Assembly (NCBI GenBank): GCA_964596115.1
Contig: CAZQRW010000055.1
Coordinates: forward strand, 1 to 10,498
Length of the DNA: 10,498 nucleotides
Reading direction: 5' to 3'
Source of the DNA: CAZQRW01 sp964596115
Lineage (GTDB): Bacteria; Hydrothermota; UBA3072; B12-G15
The notes below the pieces were generated by a model that worked only from the letters and a program-made list of their open reading frames with translations, searched no databases and had not been told where the DNA came from. The position numbers were made by a program, and so were the translations under genes. This document shows positions 7,918-10,498 of the stretch, one piece after another (positions within the stretch are counted from its first letter, which is position 1; each line of letters starts with the position of its first letter).

Positions 7918-8142
7918 GTAAGTACTGTAGAGGAATTTGAAAAGGCAAAAGGGATAAAAGTATCTGAACTGGATGGGAGTTTTCAATATAATAAGAGACT
8001 TCGATTAGAGTTACTTGTTCTTCTTAAGGACAGGGCTGGGCTTAAATATTCGGAGATAATTAGTTATAAACCATTTAAATCATTAAAACTACCTTCTCTG
8101 GGACAACTTTATAAGAGGATGAAGAAAAAAATAAATAACTAA
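7918..8142 (+). pseudogene. C-terminal remnant of a Y1/IS200-like (RAYT) transposase
   Basis: An open stretch of 74 codons from just after a TGA (7915-7917) to a TAA that abuts the right inverted repeat. It has no usable start: the nearby ATG at 7914 is in another frame and stops after eight codons. The reading includes VEEFEKAKGIKVSEL, then RLRLELLVLLKDRAGLKYSE and SLGQLYKRMKKK. A basic helical region followed by a helix-turn-helix-like tail ending in LYKRMKK resembles the C-terminal end of REP-associated transposases. The catalytic Tyr and most of the HUH domain are absent, so it cannot be active. The family call rests on my recognition of this tail and is moderate. Confidence 0.55.
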
Positions 8143-8168
8143 AATGTCACAATGTCAAGCACCGAGAC
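8143..8168. repeat. Right 26-bp inverted repeat of the mobile-element relic
   Basis: Perfect reverse complement of 7861-7886. It starts on the base after the TAA of the transposase remnant, so the repeat marks the end of the element rather than coding sequence. Confidence 0.85.
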
Positions 8169-8297
8169 AATGAGAGAGAAAAATCAGGTTAAAAAAGAGA
8201 TCCTATATGCCACTTGAAAAAGTCCTGACAAAACCTAACGTCCCCATTTTTTTATTCTGTAATAATCTGTTGTTCCTTGTGTCATATTGGTAATTAC
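8169..8297. other. Intergenic spacer with no recognised feature
   Basis: This AT-rich spacer lies between the element relic and the first immunity-like gene. I see no coding stretch and no strong hairpin. The best pairing is only 5 bp (TCAGG with CCTGA) across a loop of over 30 nt. No convincing terminator for the RHS cassettes is present, so their transcript might continue into the relic. Confidence 0.5.
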
Positions 8298-9059
8298 TCA
8301 ATAATACAACACCCCTGTATAAAGATTTAATAAATAATATATACACGTCGTTATAAAGATTATCCAAGTTATTTTCATATTCCTTTTGGATAAAACACTT
8401 TCTTTAATATCCAAACTAATAAAGTTTAATGAAATAGCAAAAGGAACTATTACAAAAGTTTCATCTAAAATTGAAGAAATAAGTGTTAAATTTGTTTCTT
8501 TTAAAACAAGGTCTGTACCTAAATAATACCATATAGTTTTTAAAATCCATAATATCCAGAATATAAACCCTATGTTCCACAGTTTTTTATTAAAAAAAGA
8601 AGTGTAATATACTCTAATATATAATAACGAAATAAAAGAAATAAGCGTGAACGTTATTGAATAGTAAACCCAATTATAGGGACCTGCAAATACCCCGTTA
8701 AAACTCATTAATAACACCATAAAGATACTTACTCCCAATATAAATAACATAAATAACACCAATGCATTACTAAACCTTGGCATCCTTCCAAATACATTTC
8801 GGCTTATAAAACTGAATCCTCTACAATATATACGAGATATAATTATTAATGTAACCGTAATTATGATCAATAAGAAAAAAGTATTGTCTGTAATTTTTGA
8901 AAACAAGTTTATTGCTCTCTCATATTTAGAGAAGTTATAATCCCCTTTAAATACAGGTAACATGAGTATAATATACTTAATTGCCCACAATAAATAAAGC
9001 AATATCCATAATCCTATTACCCCAATAGATATTCGCCTTATAATCTTGCATCTCTTCAT
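8298..9059 (-). CDS. Putative immunity protein, polytopic membrane protein
   Basis: A 253-residue hydrophobic protein with about seven predicted membrane helices (for example around residues 10-33, 59-78 and 95-120). Most of the loops are short and basic. I do not recognise a family. The start at 9059 is chosen because its ATG overlaps the toxin stop as ATGA and an AGGGGA ribosome site lies about 11 nt upstream. A longer reading to 9092 adds 11 residues inside the toxin gene and is less likely. Position directly downstream of, and coupled to, an RHS toxin tip is the usual place for the cognate immunity gene. The immunity role is inferred from context only. A membrane location would suit a toxin that acts in the periplasm or at the inner membrane. 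Confidence 0.65.
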   Translation of the reverse strand: MKRCKIIRRISIGVIGLWILLYLLWAIKYIILMLPVFKGDYNFSKYERAINLFSKITDNTFFLLIIITVTLIIISRIYCRGFSFISRNVFGRMPRFSNALVLFMLFILGVSIFMVLLMSFNGVFAGPYNWVYYSITFTLISFISLLYIRVYYTSFFNKKLWNIGFIFWILWILKTIWYYLGTDLVLKETNLTLISSILDETFVIVPFAISLNFISLDIKESVLSKRNMKITWIIFITTCIYYLLNLYTGVLYY

Positions 9060-9733
9060 AATCCACACTCCCCTAACACTGCTCTCGTCCAATTATGACA
9101 ATTGAAAAATAGAATATGATATTTTATAATACCAGCATCAGCAAGATGTGAATAATACATTATAGCACCCATAACACATGTATCTTTAGAATTATCATTT
9201 GTTAAATTATAGCAATTACCCCCAATATTTGGAGGTTCATTAAAATAAACTTTACCCTTTAACCACCTTGGTGGTAAAGTTCTGACAGTTAAAGGATTTT
9301 GAGCAAAACCCGCTTTAACTCCATTATATTCACCCTCTGAAAACCTGATATACCAATGTCTCAACCTACCTCTCTTACAGATTTCTACCTTCTCTCCCGT
9401 TATATCCGTTGCATTCACAGGATTATTTAATACATATAGGTATGGATTTAATGCCTCTGGATTATCTTGATATTCAAATATGGGAGTTATATTTACTGCT
9501 CCACAACCAAAGAAACTATTCTCATTTATCTGCAACACCGGGTCTTCCTGTGTAAACCTACCTATCTCCGATAAGTGAGAAGTGAGAACTGAGAAGTAGG
9601 AAGTGGAAGAGTCGCTTACCGCCGAATATGAGGAATAGAAATAAGTATATTCAATATCATCTGAAATTGTCTTATTTTTCGTTAATGCCTCCTTCTTTTC
9701 TTCAATTTCTATTTGAAGAGGAAAATTATCCAT
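9056..9733 (-). CDS. Orphan RHS core end fused to a putative papain-fold toxin domain
   Basis: A fragment of an RHS polymorphic toxin, not a whole RHS protein. Counting from the ATG at 9733 it has 225 residues. After about 55 unrelated residues it shows the RHS core end: EIGRFTQEDP, then NPYLYVLNNPVNATDITGEKV, equivalent to the usual GRF-x-SxDP and NPYxYVxNNPVNxxDPxG motifs. The variable toxin domain follows (last ~110 residues). It carries RHWYIRF near its start and KDTCVM then FFNCHNWTRAVLGEC near its end. The His and the Cys of NCHNW could form a catalytic pair, in the order seen in permuted NlpC/P60 and LRAT-like hydrolases. No ribosome site precedes the ATG, and an in-frame TTG at 9754 is no better. 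It may therefore be a silent cassette used by recombination, or be translated by coupling to the gene upstream, whose stop overlaps it. Confidence 0.65.
   Translation of the reverse strand: MDNFPLQIEIEEKKEALTKNKTISDDIEYTYFYSSYSAVSDSSTSYFSVLTSHLSEIGRFTQEDPVLQINENSFFGCGAVNITPIFEYQDNPEALNPYLYVLNNPVNATDITGEKVEICKRGRLRHWYIRFSEGEYNGVKAGFAQNPLTVRTLPPRWLKGKVYFNEPPNIGGNCYNLTNDNSKDTCVMGAIMYYSHLADAGIIKYHILFFNCHNWTRAVLGECGL
9386..9465. repeat. RHS core direct repeat, copy 1
   Basis: This 80-bp segment matches 10419-10498 with a single mismatch (9416 C against 10449 T), at an offset of 1033 bp. It encodes the last conserved RHS core residues (NPEALNPYLY through TGEKV). Identity stops at the codon after GEKV, exactly where the toxin domains diverge. 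The second copy reaches the window edge, so the true repeat may be longer. Confidence 0.95.
9571..9605. repeat. Degenerate 7-bp tandem repeat inside the RHS fragment
   Basis: Five near-copies of AGAAGTG on the plus strand: ATAAGTG, AGAAGTG, AGAACTG, AGAAGTA and GGAAGTG. They fall immediately before the codons for EIGRF, at the point where the recognisable RHS core begins. Such purine-rich heptad runs are usually intergenic, which suggests that this is a junction where the core fragment was joined to other DNA. Confidence 0.7.
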
Positions 9734-10070
9734 AAAAGTTGTGAAATAGTACAAATAAAATTATCATATAAAGTGTTGTAGCAAACCCGTAAAACATAAT
9801 CATTTTGTTGATTATATCATCTTTCTTCTCCAAAAAATTATATTTATTGTTAATCACTCTTGTAGTAAGGCTCATTATGAAGCATAGGGGACTAAAAATT
9901 ATAAAAGTGCATAGGAAAAAATTGTGTAGAGCCCCTGAATACAAAGGTTTTACTCCAATCCCTTTCCGTCCCCATATATATACCATAATAATAGAAATAA
10001 GACTTATTGCAAAAGTAATTATTACACTATACCATATAAATCTGAAAATTTTATCTCTCCTATTCTTCAT
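9726..10070 (-). CDS. Putative immunity protein, small membrane protein
   Basis: A 114-residue protein with about three predicted membrane helices (near 10-33, 45-68 and 90-112) separated by basic loops. I do not recognise a family. The ATG at 10070 follows the upstream toxin stop by 3 nt, with a GGGTGG ribosome-site-like sequence close by, so translation is probably coupled. Its last codons overlap the beginning of the next RHS fragment. It shows no clear similarity to the larger membrane protein at 8298-9059, although the toxins upstream of the two are related. The immunity role is inferred from gene order. Confidence 0.6.
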   Translation of the reverse strand: MKNRRDKIFRFIWYSVIITFAISLISIIMVYIWGRKGIGVKPLYSGALHNFFLCTFIIFSPLCFIMSLTTRVINNKYNFLEKKDDIINKMIMFYGFATTLYMIILFVLFHNFYG

Positions 10071-10073
10071 TTT

Positions 10074-10498
10074 TCACCACCCTATTCCACATGAATGAAG
10101 CATTTCAGCAGTCCAAGTATAGCAATCATACACATTTAGTTTATATTTTTTAATACCTACTGCCGCTTCAATAGCACTTTTCATTATATTTTGCATCACA
10201 CATTCATCTTTACAATCATTGCGTGTTACCGAAACACAATATCCCCCTGAATTTACTGGTGTATCTTCTTCAACTACTGCCGGCAACCATATAAATGGGG
10301 GAGGAAATGGAATATTGAGTCTTTGTCTAAAGCCAAAAGTTCTTCCTCCATAAGAGCCTCCTTCAAATCTTAGATATACATGAAATCCTCTACCCACCAT
10401 ATATTTACTGCAAAACTGTACCTTCTCTCCCGTTATATCCGTTGCATTTACAGGATTATTTAATACATATAGGTATGGATTTAATGCCTCTGGATTAT
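10074..10498 (-). CDS. RHS core end with putative papain-fold toxin domain, 5' end beyond window
   Basis: Partial gene. The reading frame is open to the right edge and no start is visible. The 140 complete residues begin in the RHS core (NPEALNPYLYVLNNPVNATD, then ITGEKV) and continue into a toxin tip of about 114 residues. The tip shares scattered identities with the one at 9056-9733: H-x-Y-x-RF, a GF-x-Q segment, P-x-N-x-GG-x-C, KD-x-CVM-x-x-IM, GI-x-KY and C-x-x-WT-x-x-x-L-x-x-CG. Candidate catalytic residues are H39 (GFHVYLRF) and C125 (YDCYTW) of the visible part. The order His then Cys fits permuted NlpC/P60 or LRAT-like hydrolases. Whether this belongs to the full-length RHS protein or is another orphan cassette cannot be seen here. 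Confidence 0.7.
   Translation of the reverse strand, partial: NPEALNPYLYVLNNPVNATDITGEKVQFCSKYMVGRGFHVYLRFEGGSYGGRTFGFRQRLNIPFPPPFIWLPAVVEEDTPVNSGGYCVSVTRNDCKDECVMQNIMKSAIEAAVGIKKYKLNVYDCYTWTAEMLHSCGIGW
10419..10498. repeat. RHS core direct repeat, copy 2 (reaches window edge)
   Basis: Second copy of the 80-bp core segment at 9386-9465, 79 of 80 bases identical, in the same orientation. The near-identity at the DNA level contrasts with the divergent toxin tips and points to recent duplication or gene conversion of the core. Confidence 0.95.

Larger units (their letters stand above)
7861..8168. mobile_element. 308-bp REP/RAYT-like element relic
   Basis: The unit runs from one perfect 26-bp inverted repeat to the other and contains only a transposase remnant on the plus strand, opposite to all neighbouring genes. 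REP-associated tyrosine transposases are flanked by palindromic or inverted sequences and leave no target duplication, which fits. It looks like an internally deleted, non-autonomous copy. The boundaries are seen directly; the class depends on the recognition of the remnant. Confidence 0.6.

Noticed and set aside
8184..8228. Possible hairpin TCAGG/CCTGA in the spacer
   Set aside because: Five base pairs across a loop of more than 30 nt is expected by chance.
9060..9092. Longer start for the 7-helix membrane protein
   Set aside because: The ATGA overlap and ribosome site point to 9059. The extra 11 residues are polar and overlap the toxin gene.
9571..9612. CRISPR-like repeat
   Set aside because: The units are 7 bp, contiguous and without spacers, and no cas gene is present.
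9734..9754. TTG start for the RHS fragment
   Set aside because: No ribosome site precedes it and it lies within the upstream membrane-protein gene. The ATG at 9733 is equally unsupported by a ribosome site but is the more usual codon.

Overview
This window comes from an AT-rich diderm (Gram-negative) bacterium. The evidence is an outer-membrane porin with a signal peptide and a periplasmic phosphate-binding protein with no lipobox. The lineage cannot be fixed from the sequence. All protein-coding genes that I support lie on the minus strand, so transcription runs from the right end of the window to the left.

Positions 95-7804 hold a complete phosphate-starvation locus in the order phoB, phoR, phosphate-selective porin, pstS, pstC, pstA, pstB, phoU. 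PhoR (membrane sensor kinase) and PhoB (response regulator) sense low phosphate. The porin passes phosphate across the outer membrane, PstS captures it in the periplasm, and PstC/PstA/PstB import it with ATP. PhoU links transporter state to PhoR. The genes are packed with ATGA overlaps or short gaps. Four 11-bp-spaced TTAACA-type hexamers lie between phoR and the porin gene and look like the PhoB binding site that drives porin-pstSCAB-phoU. phoB has a good sigma-70-type promoter so close to its ATG that the message may be leaderless. A strong hairpin follows the pstS stop codon.

Positions 7861-8168 hold a 308-bp relic bounded by a perfect 26-bp inverted repeat. It encloses what looks like the C-terminal tail of a REP-associated (Y1/IS200-like) transposase. 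No gene is seen from 8169 to 8297.

Positions 8298-10498 hold two tandem cassettes of an RHS-type polymorphic toxin locus. Each has the end of the conserved RHS core (ending in ...TGEKV), a variable C-terminal toxin domain, and then a small multi-membrane-spanning protein that is probably the cognate immunity protein. The two toxin domains are divergent homologues with an N-terminal His and a C-terminal Cys-x-x-Trp-Thr motif, which suggests a circularly permuted NlpC/P60 or LRAT-like papain-fold hydrolase. The cassettes share an 80-bp core segment with one mismatch at a 1033-bp offset. The right-hand cassette runs off the window, so any full-length RHS gene would lie further right.
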